64,000 nt of DNA from Balneolaceae bacterium (lineage in GTDB: Bacteria; Bacteroidota; Rhodothermia; Balneolales; Balneolaceae): positions 55,864 through 119,863 of the forward strand of contig REDA01000046.1 in NCBI GenBank assembly GCA_007693745.1, read 5' to 3'. Of this stretch, positions 18,874 through 27,658 are shown one piece after another (the stretch's first letter is position 1; each line of letters opens with the position of its first letter). The position numbers and the translations under genes are program-made. The notes beneath the pieces are model-generated. The model worked only from the letters and a program-made list of their open reading frames with translations, did no database searches and was not told where the DNA came from.

Positions 18874-19566
18874 ATGTTTGCTGATTTCATTGAATCACTT
18901 CGGCATTCACCACCCGGCCTCTTTAACCCCTGGTTTCATCGCGACAGAGAGAATGATGCCGGCTCAGATGCCCCCCGCATCAGAAGAGAACAGCTGCTTC
19001 GCTATCTTGAGGAGAGGGCCGGCCGGGCCGAAATTCTGCTTGTTGCCGAAGCACTCGGTTATCAGGGAGGCCACTTCAGCGGGATTGCCATGACCTCAGA
19101 GCGCATCCTGCTGGGCCATCAAAACCAGAAATATGGAATATCGCCGGAGAGTGTGTTCAGGGGAATCAGGCCGCGGCGAACCAGTAAGGAGGAACTGAAC
19201 CTGAAGGGGATGAGTGAGCCGACTGCAACCATTGTCTGGGGTGCGCTGACTGAACTGGGAATCAACCCATACAGCGTAGTCCTCTGGAATGCCCTTCCCT
19301 GGCATCCATACAAAAAAGAGAAGGGAATGCTAAGTAACCGAACACCGAAAAGCAGTGAAATGGAGCTGGGATTAAGACATTTACGTTCATTTATCTCTCT
19401 TTTTGAAAATACAAAACTGGTTGCCGTTGGCAGAAAGTGCGAGGAGAGCCTTACCGAACTGGGTGTCCCCTTTACCGGAGTGAGGCATCCGGCCAATGGC
19501 GGAGCTCCTGGATTCAGGATGCAACTGGCAGAGATCCATGCCCGGCGAAAAGGATTTATATCGTAA
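18874..19566 (+). CDS. Uracil-DNA glycosylase family protein
   Basis: 230-residue member of the uracil-DNA glycosylase superfamily that removes uracil from DNA. Visible features are EILLVAEALGYQGGHFSG (the glycosylase motif 1 position), an ERILLGH segment, VVLWNALPWHPYKK as the uracil-pocket strand, and the DNA-binding motif VRHPANGG with H205. It lacks the four iron-sulfur cysteines of family 4, so it is a distinct cytosolic subgroup often annotated simply as UDG. Catalytic residue identity is uncertain. It is flanked by a repeat upstream and 240 bp of non-coding DNA downstream. Confidence 0.78.
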   Translation: MFADFIESLRHSPPGLFNPWFHRDRENDAGSDAPRIRREQLLRYLEERAGRAEILLVAEALGYQGGHFSGIAMTSERILLGHQNQKYGISPESVFRGIRPRRTSKEELNLKGMSEPTATIVWGALTELGINPYSVVLWNALPWHPYKKEKGMLSNRTPKSSEMELGLRHLRSFISLFENTKLVAVGRKCEESLTELGVPFTGVRHPANGGAPGFRMQLAEIHARRKGFIS

Positions 19567-19805
19567 AAGTGGTAGCCACAGGAGTGCGAATGAACCCCGG
19601 GGGAAAATCCATCCGGCGTAATACAATTCAGCGATAAAGCATTTTTATTATTTGATAAATTGTCAGACATTTACCGGGTGAACCTGAGAATTGCTCTTTA
19701 TGAGCACCATGCATGTAATGCCCGGCATCTGTAGTTTCTCCAGAGGATGGTTCCACAAGAAACCAGCATTGCTCATTTAACTGTAACCAGAAATAACTGC
19801 CTCGT

Positions 19806-21002
19806 ATGTACATTCAAACACTTCTTCGATTTTTTACACCTCTCTTTTTACTGGGAGCTTTCCTCGCAGGATGTTCCGAATCTGATTCTGGTAATTCCGG
19901 AAGCGTGAGCGATGATTTTTATTTCGCTTTACCGGATGAGCCCGGAGAAATTCACTCTTCTGAGGAGCTCGATTTTTATGTACAGGATGTAGTTTCCGGC
20001 CTCTCATTCCCATGGGGCATGGCTTTTTTACCAGATGGCTCGATGCTCATTACTGAACGTGAAGGAACACTCAGGGTAGTGAGGAGTGGAGAACTGCTTC
20101 CGGATCCGGTGGGCGGAGTGCCCGAAGTTTACGGTGAATGGCAGGGCGGCCTGATGGATGTCGAGATTCACCCTGCATTTCAGGAGAACGGATGGATTTA
20201 TCTGAGCTACTCAAAAGTGGAAAACGGAGCCTCTCAGACTGCTGTTATGCGTGCGAAATATGAAGCTGATTCGAATACGCTCACAGATCAGGAGGATATT
20301 TATGTGGGAACACCTTTCACATCATCACGATTTCATTTCGGGAGCAGAATCGCATTTGATCACGATGGATATCTTTTCTTTTCAATCGGTGACAGGGGCG
20401 CCCAGAATACCGCACAGGATCTGAACTCGTCGAATGGCAGCCTGATGCGGCTTTATGATGACGGCCGCATACCGGAAGATAATCCGTTTGTTGGAAGAGA
20501 GGGTCTGGATGAGATCTTCAACTATGGTCTCAGAAACATACAGGGTATGGCGGTTCACCCACAAACCGGTGAGATCTGGTCGAACCTTCATGGGCCAAGA
20601 GGAGGTGATGAGTTGAATGTACACAACAAACCCGGTGCCAATTACGGCTGGCCGGTGATCACCTACGGTATCAATTATGATGGAAGTGTCATTACAGAAA
20701 ATACCGAGATGGAAGGGATGGAACAGCCTGTGATGCACTGGACTCCGTCGATCGGGCCGTCAGGAATGGACTTTGTTACCGGTGAGCGATATCCGGGATG
20801 GGAGGGAAGTATCTTTAACGGAGCTCTTGCATTCCAGCTGCTTTCCCGCATTGTGGTTGACGGGGAAACGTTTGTACACGAGGAGCGACTGCTTCAGGGG
20901 AAAGGACGCATCCGTGACGTACGAATGGGGCCGGACGGATTTCTCTACTTCAGCAATGAATCGAATGGTGTGATCAGCCGCCTTGTACCGGTTACCTGGT
21001 AA
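19806..21002 (+). CDS. PQQ-dependent sugar dehydrogenase lipoprotein (Asd/GdhB fold)
   Basis: 398-residue lipoprotein (lipobox LLGAFLAGC, Cys 23) with a six-bladed beta-propeller of the soluble aldose sugar dehydrogenase family. Signatures are LSFPWGMAFLPDGSMLITERE, GGLMDVEIHP, FHFGSRIAFDHDGYLFFSIGD, YGLRNIQGMAVHP, PGANYGWPVITYGINYDG and GRIRDVRMGPDGFLYF. It likely oxidises sugars outside the cytoplasm using PQQ and donates electrons to the respiratory chain. No PQQ synthesis genes are in this window, so the cofactor may be scavenged. It is convergent with pntB at only 5 bp, sharing a strong hairpin. Confidence 0.9.
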   Translation: MYIQTLLRFFTPLFLLGAFLAGCSESDSGNSGSVSDDFYFALPDEPGEIHSSEELDFYVQDVVSGLSFPWGMAFLPDGSMLITEREGTLRVVRSGELLPDPVGGVPEVYGEWQGGLMDVEIHPAFQENGWIYLSYSKVENGASQTAVMRAKYEADSNTLTDQEDIYVGTPFTSSRFHFGSRIAFDHDGYLFFSIGDRGAQNTAQDLNSSNGSLMRLYDDGRIPEDNPFVGREGLDEIFNYGLRNIQGMAVHPQTGEIWSNLHGPRGGDELNVHNKPGANYGWPVITYGINYDGSVITENTEMEGMEQPVMHWTPSIGPSGMDFVTGERYPGWEGSIFNGALAFQLLSRIVVDGETFVHEERLLQGKGRIRDVRMGPDGFLYFSNESNGVISRLVPVTW

Positions 21003-21007
21003 CCGGT
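20987..21007. terminator. Hairpin between convergent genes (possible bidirectional terminator)
   Basis: A perfect 9 bp stem (ACCGGTTAC / GTAACCGGT) with a CTG loop lies across the stop codon of the sugar dehydrogenase and the 5 bp gap before pntB. No T-run is present in either direction, so it may block read-through by another route. Confidence 0.45.
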
Positions 21008-22423
21008 TCAATCGAGCTCTTTGAGAGCGGTTGCCAGCTCCTGAAGTGATTTTTTTGCATCCCCAAAGAACATCTGATTGTTCTCTTCATAAAAGAGATC
21101 ATTGTCGATGCCTGCGTAGCCCGGATTCATACTCCGTTTAAAAACGATGGTTCGTTTTGCCTCATCCACATTCAGGATGGGCATTCCGTAAACAGGGCTT
21201 CCGGGCGTGGTTTTTGCAGCGGGATTTACCACATCATTGGCGCCGATAATCAGCACTACATCGGTGGTGGGGAATTCAGGGTTGATCTGATCCATGTCAT
21301 ATAGCTGATCATAGGGGACATCAGCTTCGGCAAGCAATACATTCATGTGGCCGGGCATCCTTCCGGCTACAGGATGGATGCCATACTTCACCTCCACCCC
21401 CCTGTTCTCGAGCAGCTGTGCCACTTCCTTCAGCACATGCTGAGCCTGAGCGACGGCCAGTCCATACCCGGGTGCGATGACCACTTTTCTTGCGTATGCG
21501 CACTGAATTGCTGTATCGTCAGCTGAGGTCTGCTGAAAGGATTTGTCACCACTGTAAGCCGCAGCAACTCCGGAACTCTCACCAAAAGAACCAAAAAGCA
21601 CACTGCCCAGTGAACGGTTCATCGCCGTACACATTATATTCGTCAGGATGAGTCCGGCCGCTCCGACGAGGGCACCGCTGATAATCAGCAGATTGTTCCC
21701 GAGTACAAAGCCAGCCATGGAGGCAGCAAGCCCGGAATAGGAATTCAGCAGAGAGATCACCACAGGCATATCAGCCCCGCCAATAGGGAGAACCGTAAAA
21801 AGCCCGATCAGAAGTGCTAAAAAGAGAAGAGACCAGAAAAGCAGCTCATTTTCAGGCTGCCATGTAAAGAGTCCGACGAGAATGAGCGCTGTTACTGTAA
21901 GAACAAGATTAATGATATTTTGACCCGGCAGGGCGATTCGACCGCCCCTTATAAACCCTTTAAGCTTGCCAAAAGCGATGAAACTCCCTGTGAAGGTGAT
22001 CGATCCGATCAGAATACTGAGGCCGCTTGTAAGAAGAGCATCAGTGCTTAGAAAACCGGGTCCCACCCGTACAAACTCACCCCAGGCAACCAGGGCTGAA
22101 GCTCCTCCGCCAAAGCCATTAAAAACAGCAACCATCTCCGGCATGGCTGTCATCTGCACTTTTTTCGCGGCAAATGCTCCCAGGAGGGAACCGATCACTA
22201 TACCGGCTAGAATCCACTCAAAAGTAATAATATTCCGGTCAAAGAGAGTCACCACTACACCCAACAGCATTCCCAGAGAGGCGAGCTGGTTGCCGGCACG
22301 GGCTGTTGACGGGGCCCCAAGACGTTTAATGCCTATGATAAAAAGAGCTGCCGCTGCAAGGTAGAGAAGCTGAATCGCCTCGGGCAGTATCGACTGCAAC
22401 GCTTCAGGGAGAAAGCTGCTCAT
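21008..22423 (-). CDS. pntB: Proton-translocating NAD(P) transhydrogenase subunit beta
   Basis: Membrane plus NADP(H)-binding subunit of transhydrogenase, which uses the proton gradient to make NADPH from NADH. The 471 residues comprise about nine membrane helices (1-265) and a C-terminal dIII domain. dIII motifs are VVIAPGYGLAVAQAQH, HPVAGRMPGHMNVLLAEA, VVLIIGANDVVNPAA and SMNPGYAGIDNDLF. The ATG overlaps the stop of the pntA2 gene by 4 bp, so the three pnt genes form one operon reading leftwards. Length and motifs are full. Confidence 0.96.
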   Translation of the reverse strand: MSSFLPEALQSILPEAIQLLYLAAAALFIIGIKRLGAPSTARAGNQLASLGMLLGVVVTLFDRNIITFEWILAGIVIGSLLGAFAAKKVQMTAMPEMVAVFNGFGGGASALVAWGEFVRVGPGFLSTDALLTSGLSILIGSITFTGSFIAFGKLKGFIRGGRIALPGQNIINLVLTVTALILVGLFTWQPENELLFWSLLFLALLIGLFTVLPIGGADMPVVISLLNSYSGLAASMAGFVLGNNLLIISGALVGAAGLILTNIMCTAMNRSLGSVLFGSFGESSGVAAAYSGDKSFQQTSADDTAIQCAYARKVVIAPGYGLAVAQAQHVLKEVAQLLENRGVEVKYGIHPVAGRMPGHMNVLLAEADVPYDQLYDMDQINPEFPTTDVVLIIGANDVVNPAAKTTPGSPVYGMPILNVDEAKRTIVFKRSMNPGYAGIDNDLFYEENNQMFFGDAKKSLQELATALKELD

Positions 22424-22710
22424 GAGTTATCCTCCTTCTTCTTAAACATCTCCAGCATTCGGTCGGTAACCATGAATCCACCCACCACATTGATTGTGGC
22501 GAACACAATACCTGCAAACCCGATCCATTTCGCTAACAGGCTCTCACTGCCACCGGCAATGATCAAAGCCCCGATAAGCGTTATGCCTGAGATAGCATTG
22601 GCTCCGGACATGAGCGGTGTATGAAGTGTTGGCGGAACCTTGGTGATCAGCTCAAAGCCAACAAATGAGGCAAGGACAAAAATAAAGAGATTAAAAATAA
22701 GATCTTCCAT
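22420..22710 (-). CDS. pntAB: NAD(P) transhydrogenase subunit alpha-2 (membrane part)
   Basis: 96-residue membrane subunit carrying the C-terminal helices of the alpha chain that are fused to PntA in Escherichia coli but separate here, as in Rhodospirillum. Three hydrophobic helices are visible (LIFNLFIFVLASFVGFELI, ISGITLIGALIIAG, GFAGIVFATINVVGGFMV), followed by TDRMLEMFKKKE. PPTLHTPLMSGANAISG is the family signature at the membrane interface. It overlaps pntB by 4 bp and lies 47 bp downstream of pntA1. Confidence 0.94.
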   Translation of the reverse strand: MEDLIFNLFIFVLASFVGFELITKVPPTLHTPLMSGANAISGITLIGALIIAGGSESLLAKWIGFAGIVFATINVVGGFMVTDRMLEMFKKKEDNS

Positions 22711-22757
22711 CAGTACAGATTAAATTTGATGTACGTTTGATCAGCGACAGTCCGCAA

Positions 22758-23888
22758 TCATTGGTTCTCCTTCACAAACGGACTGATAATTTCACCGTTG
22801 TGCGTTATTGTAGTATTGAGAATAATGTCGTCATTGAAATCGAACAGAGGTTTCTTCTCCCGGATCAGCAGATCCATAAGTGCAAGTATATTTTTGGAGT
22901 AGAGTTTGCTTGCGTGAGAAGCCAGTGTTCCCGGCAGATTCACGGGTCCGATTACAATCACGCCGTTGTAAGAGTATTTTTCTCCGGGACGGGTCACTTC
23001 ACAATTCCCTCCCTGCTCAGCAGCGATATCCACCAGAACTGAACCGGGTTTCATCTCTTCAACCATCTCTTTTGTAATCAGCAAGGGTGCTTTTTTCCCT
23101 GGGATCTGAGCCGTGGTTATCACAAGATCCGATTTGGCGACGTGCTGATGGATGATCTCCTTCTGTTTTTCTTTATTCCGGTCGGACAGTTCTTTGGCAT
23201 ATCCACCCTTCGACTCCGTATTCTCCTCTTCAAGCGGGACATCCACAAAAGATGCCCCAAGGCTCTCCACCTGCTCCTTCACTGCAGGCCGGATATCAAA
23301 AGCTTCCACAACAGCACCAAGTCGCCGTGCCGTGGCAATAGCCTGAAGCCCGGCCACACCCGCCCCGAGAATAAGTGCCTTGGCGGGCGGGATGGTGCCG
23401 GCAGCGGTCATCATCATCGGCATATACTTATCGAGATAGAACGCACCGAGCAGAGCCGCTTTGTAACCGCTGATGTTTCCCATGGAAGAGAGTGCATCCA
23501 TCGACTGCGCCCTGCTGATTCTTGGAATTGCATCCATCGCCAGTGCTGTGATACCAGCCTTTCGAAGCAGTTCGACATACTCCGGATGCTGCAGTGGCCA
23601 GATGAAAGAGATCAGAACTGTACCCAGTTTCAGTTTGAGAATATCCTCGTTCCGGGGAGCCCGCACCGCCAGCAAGAGATCACAATCAGACAAAAGTGCA
23701 TCCCGGTCAGATATGATTTTTGCCCCCTCAGAGATGTAATGCTCGTCAGTGTAACTGGACGCATCACCGGCATTTTTCTCCACACGAACTTCGTATCCCA
23801 GTGAGGTTAGTTTTCGAACTCCCTCGGGAGAGAGAGCAACACGGGTCTCATTATCAAGGGTTTCCCGGCAAACAGCTGCAGTAAGCAT
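22758..23888 (-). CDS. pntAA: NAD(P) transhydrogenase subunit alpha-1 (NAD-binding)
   Basis: Soluble dI subunit, 376 residues, binding NAD(H) and related to alanine dehydrogenase. Motifs are ETLDNETRVALSPEGVRKL near the N-terminus, MDAIPRISRAQSMDALSSM, the Rossmann segment ALILGAGVAGLQAIATARRLGA (given here in two halves as ALILGAGVAG and LQAIATARRLGA), DIRPAVKEQVESLGA, and ITTAQIPGKKAPLLIT. It is the first gene of the leftward pnt operon. An approximately 420 bp non-coding region separates it from the divergent trxB, consistent with a shared promoter region for two redox functions. Confidence 0.95.
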   Translation of the reverse strand: MLTAAVCRETLDNETRVALSPEGVRKLTSLGYEVRVEKNAGDASSYTDEHYISEGAKIISDRDALLSDCDLLLAVRAPRNEDILKLKLGTVLISFIWPLQHPEYVELLRKAGITALAMDAIPRISRAQSMDALSSMGNISGYKAALLGAFYLDKYMPMMMTAAGTIPPAKALILGAGVAGLQAIATARRLGAVVEAFDIRPAVKEQVESLGASFVDVPLEEENTESKGGYAKELSDRNKEKQKEIIHQHVAKSDLVITTAQIPGKKAPLLITKEMVEEMKPGSVLVDIAAEQGGNCEVTRPGEKYSYNGVIVIGPVNLPGTLASHASKLYSKNILALMDLLIREKKPLFDFNDDIILNTTITHNGEIISPFVKENQ

Positions 23889-24312
23889 GGTGTTGGTTTT
23901 ACGAATATTTGTTTACACAAATAACTTGTTCATCTGCGGACTTTAAAAACCTGATTTTCCGGTTGAGTGCCACGTACGATTAACATAAGGCTGCAATTGT
24001 TGATTCCGGATGAGAATTTCACAATTGTGTCTGATATGTAGTAAGGCAAAAGAACTCTTTTAAAGTAACACAATAATTTGTTCCAATCTTTCAATAGCAT
24101 CGCTCAGAGGCAGAAAAGCAATAAATCTTGCCTGTCCTGAGAGATGATTCACTCTATTTGAAACCCAACATACTAAATTTTAGGTAAATAGTAATACCGC
24201 CTGTAAATTGGAAGCGTTTTTAATTGGATGAGATTGTCTATAAACCCGATAGAGAATAATGACTCCCACGCCCACCAATTTTTTGTTAAATTAAAAGAAA
24301 AAAAACACAGTT
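23889..24312. other. Divergent intergenic region, pnt operon / trxB
   Basis: 424 bp of AT-rich DNA with no plausible gene on either strand. It must hold the promoters of the pnt operon and of trxB. A short odd palindrome CTAAATTTTAG occurs at 24173-24183, but I cannot assign it to a regulator. No riboswitch fold or tRNA was recognised. Confidence 0.6.
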
Positions 24313-25290
24313 ATGGAAGATATTCAGGGAAAAACATTTGAAGTAGTGATCGTGGGAAGTGGTCCTGCAGGCCTTACTGCTGCACTCTATGCAGCGCGGG
24401 CCGATCTGAGTCCGATCGTTTTTGAGGGGCCCGAACCGGGTGGCCAGCTGATGCAGACCACCGATGTTGAAAACTATCCGGGTTATCCTGAAGGGGTGAT
24501 GGGCCCGAAAATGATGCAGGATTTCCGTGAGCAGGCAGTTCGGTTTGGTGCTGACTGCCGGTACGGATATGTAACCGGTATCGATTTTGAAAAGCGCCCC
24601 TACAAAGTAACGGTTGACGAAGAGACAGTGCTCTACGCAAAGACATTGATCATCTCTACAGGAGCTTCAGCTATGTGGCTCGACCTGCCAAGTGAACAGC
24701 GTCTGAGAGGGAAGGGAGTGAGTGCCTGCGCGACCTGCGACGGCGCATTTTTCCGCAATGAGCACGTTGTGATTGTAGGAGGAGGGGATACCGCGATGGA
24801 AGAAGCGATGTTTTTGACAAAGTTTGCGAGCAAAGTGACCGTGATTCACAGGCGTGGCGAACTGCGGGCCTCCAAGGCGATGCAAAACAGAGCCTTTGCA
24901 AATGAGAAAATAGAATTTATCTGGAATTCTGAGCTCCTGGAGGTTCTCGGTGAAGACGTAGTAAAGGGAGTACGGGTTAAAAACCGCAATACAGGAGAAG
25001 AGACGGTACTCGAAGATGTAACCGGCGTCTTTGTAGCAATTGGCCATAAACCCAACACAGACCTCTTCAAGGGAGTGCTCACCATGGATGAAGTAGGATA
25101 CATCCAGACGAAGGGACAGTCCACGAAAACCGACCTGCCTGGTGTCTTTGCCTGCGGTGACGCCATGGATGCCATTTACCGTCAGGCAGTGACGGCTGCG
25201 GGTACCGGTTGCCGGGCCGCACTGGACGCTGAGCGTTTTCTGTCCGATCATGAAGATGAAAAGGTGATTGCAGAGAAACACTGGCAGTAA
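24313..25290 (+). CDS. trxB: Thioredoxin reductase
   Basis: NADPH-dependent flavoenzyme that reduces thioredoxin, 325 residues. The FAD site is VIVGSGPAGLTAALYAARA near residue 11, GGQLMQTTDVENYPG follows, the redox disulfide is C139-A-T-C142 (CATCDGAFF), the NADPH site is VVIVGGGDTAMEEAMFLT with HRRGELRASK, and the second FAD motif is GVFACGDAMDAIYRQAVTAA. All catalytic elements are intact. It is divergent from the transhydrogenase operon that can supply its NADPH, although co-regulation is inference. A 90 bp gap separates it from the photolyase gene. Confidence 0.96.
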   Translation: MEDIQGKTFEVVIVGSGPAGLTAALYAARADLSPIVFEGPEPGGQLMQTTDVENYPGYPEGVMGPKMMQDFREQAVRFGADCRYGYVTGIDFEKRPYKVTVDEETVLYAKTLIISTGASAMWLDLPSEQRLRGKGVSACATCDGAFFRNEHVVIVGGGDTAMEEAMFLTKFASKVTVIHRRGELRASKAMQNRAFANEKIEFIWNSELLEVLGEDVVKGVRVKNRNTGEETVLEDVTGVFVAIGHKPNTDLFKGVLTMDEVGYIQTKGQSTKTDLPGVFACGDAMDAIYRQAVTAAGTGCRAALDAERFLSDHEDEKVIAEKHWQ

Positions 25291-25380
25291 GATTATTCTC
25301 ACTTCAGATAAGTGAAAGGGACTTGGCAGTGGCGGCAGTGAACGAAACGGATTCAAAGAGCCGTTCTGATCATAAAACTG

Positions 25381-26967
25381 ATGACTCGTCCCTATCTTAC
25401 CGAAATTGATCGTAAAATACCGGAAACGAAACTCTCCGGGTTTACTGCAGCAGTCTTTATTCTGCATGATCAGCTGAATCTGGATGCGTGGCCCGGTTGG
25501 GTGAAAAATGAGAAACCGCTGCTCATCTTCATGGAGTCGGGGGAAAAAGGCATGGAGATTCCTCATCACAAAACCAAGGCGGTTTATGTGCTGAGCAGTA
25601 TGCGCCATTTTGCCCTGGAATGTCACAGACAAGGATACCCCGTTTTCTATCACTCCACAAAAGGCCATTTTGATGACGGACTCGCAGAGCTGATCAATCA
25701 AATGCCGGCAGAAGGGGTCATCTGGTTCATGACACCCTCCGAATGGGATACGAGGGAGAGAATACGAGCAACTTCTGAGAAGAACCCGAGCCGCTTCAAA
25801 GAGATACCCAACGGCTTTTTCATGGCTGATCCAGAACAGTGGAAAGCGAAGATAAAACCCGGCTATCGCATGGAGTTTTTTTACAGGGAGATGCGGCGCC
25901 AGACCGGGTATCTGATGAGCGGTGAAGAGCCGGCAGGGGGCAGCTGGAATTACGATGAACAGAACCGCGAAAAGCTCCCGCAGGAGATCGTGCTTCCGAA
26001 AATAGAAAAATTTGCCCCGGATCCGATAACCCGTGAAGTAATGGAGATGGTGGATGAGTATTTTCCTGAAGCCTTCGGAAGAATGGATCACTTCTCCTGC
26101 GCCGTAACACGAAAACAGGCGCTGAAAGTTCTCGATCAGTTCATCAGGGAAAGACTGGATCTCTTCGGTCCGTATGAAGATGCACTTCTGGCCGGGAACT
26201 CCGAACTTTTTCATTCTCAGCTCTCGGTCTATCTGAATAACGGCCTTCTGCTTCCGCATGAGGTGTGTGAGAGAGCTGTAAAAGCCTGGGAAGAGGAAAA
26301 AGTAAGGCTCAATTCCGCTGAAGGACTCATACGGCAGATCATTGGCTGGCGCGAGTTCATACGAATCTACTACGAAGCGATGATGCCGGGGATACGCGAT
26401 GCAAACCACTTCGGTTTTACGGAAACTCTGCCGGATCTCTACTGGACGGGTGATACCGAAATGAACTGCCTCCGTGAGAGCCTGCAACCGGTGCTGAATC
26501 AGGGTTATGCCCATCACATACAGCGACTCATGATTCTGAGTAATTTCAGCAATCTTACGGAAACAGACCCGCGTGAACTCAACCGCTGGTTCTGGATCGC
26601 CTTTACGGATGCCTATGAATGGGTGGAACTTCCCAATGTGCTGGGAATGAGTACCTATGCAGATGGCGGGATACTGGCTTCAAAGCCGTACGTTTCCGGT
26701 GGTAATTATATCCATAAAATGGGGGATTACTGTAAGCAGTGCCGCTATGATGTGAACAAAAAAACCGGGCCGGACGCCTGCCCGTTTAACTATCTCTACT
26801 GGAATTTTGTCGATAAACAGAGGGAGACGTTCAATCAGAGCGGAAGGGTGCATTTTATGGTGAATATGTACGACAACCGAAAGTCAGAGGAAGAGAAAAA
26901 GGCAATACGGGCCTCTTCAGAGATCTTTTTAAAGGAGTTAAAAAGAGAGACCCAACCTAAAAGCTGA
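25381..26967 (+). CDS. FeS-type bacterial cryptochrome/photolyase (PhrB-like)
   Basis: 528-residue member of the prokaryotic FeS-BCP group of the photolyase/cryptochrome family (deoxyribodipyrimidine photolyase-related). Four cysteines, C363, C451, C454 and C467 (in EMNCLRES and YCKQCRYD...DACPFNYLYW), match the expected ligands of a [4Fe-4S] cluster. The C-terminal FAD domain shows IIGWREFIRIYYE, RLMILSNF and TDAYEWVELPNVLGMSTYADGG, the last split as TDAYEWVELPNV and LGMSTYADGG. Members of this group are (6-4) photolyases with FAD and a lumazine antenna. Light-driven repair is therefore likely, but a signalling role cannot be excluded. Confidence 0.92.
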   Translation: MTRPYLTEIDRKIPETKLSGFTAAVFILHDQLNLDAWPGWVKNEKPLLIFMESGEKGMEIPHHKTKAVYVLSSMRHFALECHRQGYPVFYHSTKGHFDDGLAELINQMPAEGVIWFMTPSEWDTRERIRATSEKNPSRFKEIPNGFFMADPEQWKAKIKPGYRMEFFYREMRRQTGYLMSGEEPAGGSWNYDEQNREKLPQEIVLPKIEKFAPDPITREVMEMVDEYFPEAFGRMDHFSCAVTRKQALKVLDQFIRERLDLFGPYEDALLAGNSELFHSQLSVYLNNGLLLPHEVCERAVKAWEEEKVRLNSAEGLIRQIIGWREFIRIYYEAMMPGIRDANHFGFTETLPDLYWTGDTEMNCLRESLQPVLNQGYAHHIQRLMILSNFSNLTETDPRELNRWFWIAFTDAYEWVELPNVLGMSTYADGGILASKPYVSGGNYIHKMGDYCKQCRYDVNKKTGPDACPFNYLYWNFVDKQRETFNQSGRVHFMVNMYDNRKSEEEKKAIRASSEIFLKELKRETQPKS

Positions 26968-27068
26968 TCAGAAGAAAAAGGCGGGGTTCTGGAAAATCGT
27001 CCTTGAGCTCAGTAGCGGGGCAGCCCTTTAAACCACCCCTCTGTAAAGTTGACGAACTGTGGGGGCAG

Positions 27069-27121
27069 GTTTGCTTCGGCGCAAGATGTGAGCATCTTCC
27101 GGTTTTCAAAGTACGGGAATA
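27069..27121 (+). repeat. Dispersed intergenic repeat, diverged right end
   Basis: The stretch TTTGCTTCGGCGCAAGAT through CCGGTTTTCAAAG parallels the right third of the copy at 57.8 kb (TTGCTTCCGCCTTGATCTTG ... TGGTTTTACAAAG). The left part is not recognisable. Alignment by eye only. Confidence 0.4.
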
Positions 27122-27134
27122 GTCAGAGAAGCCT

Positions 27135-27383
27135 TTATCGCTTACATCGGTGAGCATCCCGCGCCAAAATCAGGGGCCTCAGTAACTGTTCCAGACCGTT
27201 GGTCTTGATTTCGAACATGGTGGAGAGGTACTGTCCAAGTTTTCCGTCAGGAAAACCCTTCCTCGAAAACCATTCCAGATAGGTGACCGGGAGACTGGTG
27301 ATATATTGACCCTCATGCCGCCCAAAGGGCATTCTGGCAGTTACCAGTTCATGAAGAAAATCGGGGTTGGGGCTGACGTTCAT
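27135..27383 (-). CDS. DUF3820 family protein
   Basis: 82-residue cytoplasmic protein of the DUF3820 family (sometimes labelled putative quorum-sensing-regulated virulence factor). The signature is MPFGRHEGQYITSLPVTYLE followed by WFSRKGFPDGKLGQYLSTM, matching the conserved P-[FY]-G-[KR]-[YHW]-x-G and YL-x-W-[FL]-x-[RK] pattern. The family is small and its activity is unknown; similar modules are found next to exonuclease domains. It is convergent with the photolyase gene and stands alone. The start at MNVSPNPDFL gives the usual length. Confidence 0.85.
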   Translation of the reverse strand: MNVSPNPDFLHELVTARMPFGRHEGQYITSLPVTYLEWFSRKGFPDGKLGQYLSTMFEIKTNGLEQLLRPLILARDAHRCKR

Positions 27384-27658
27384 AAAAAAATTTCCGCGAT
27401 TATCAGGATCGGAAACCTGAACCGTTACTGAAAAAAAGTTGATTACTTCGAACCATTAATGTACTCTTTCAACAGCACAGAATACAGAGAAGGATTACGA
27501 AATTGTGGGTTGACTGTTCCGGTTTTCAGAAAACAGTATCACCGGTCAGATGTGGCAGATTCTCATTTTCTATCTGCATTGGGATTGACGGCTCTCTGTT
27601 CCTCTTGCTTGAATTATCCGTATCCTTTAAAAAAAGTCGTTTTAAAAGAGAAGAGATC

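Noticed and set aside
24173..24183. Palindrome CTAAATTTTAG upstream of trxB as a possible operator
   Set aside because: Only 5-1-5 bases in AT-rich DNA, expected by chance; no second copy upstream of related redox genes was seen.
24667..26517. A very long open frame (616 codons) on the strand opposite trxB and the photolyase
   Set aside because: It lies antisense to two well-supported genes, has low-complexity His/Phe/Arg-rich composition typical of a reversed frame, and shows no recognisable domain.
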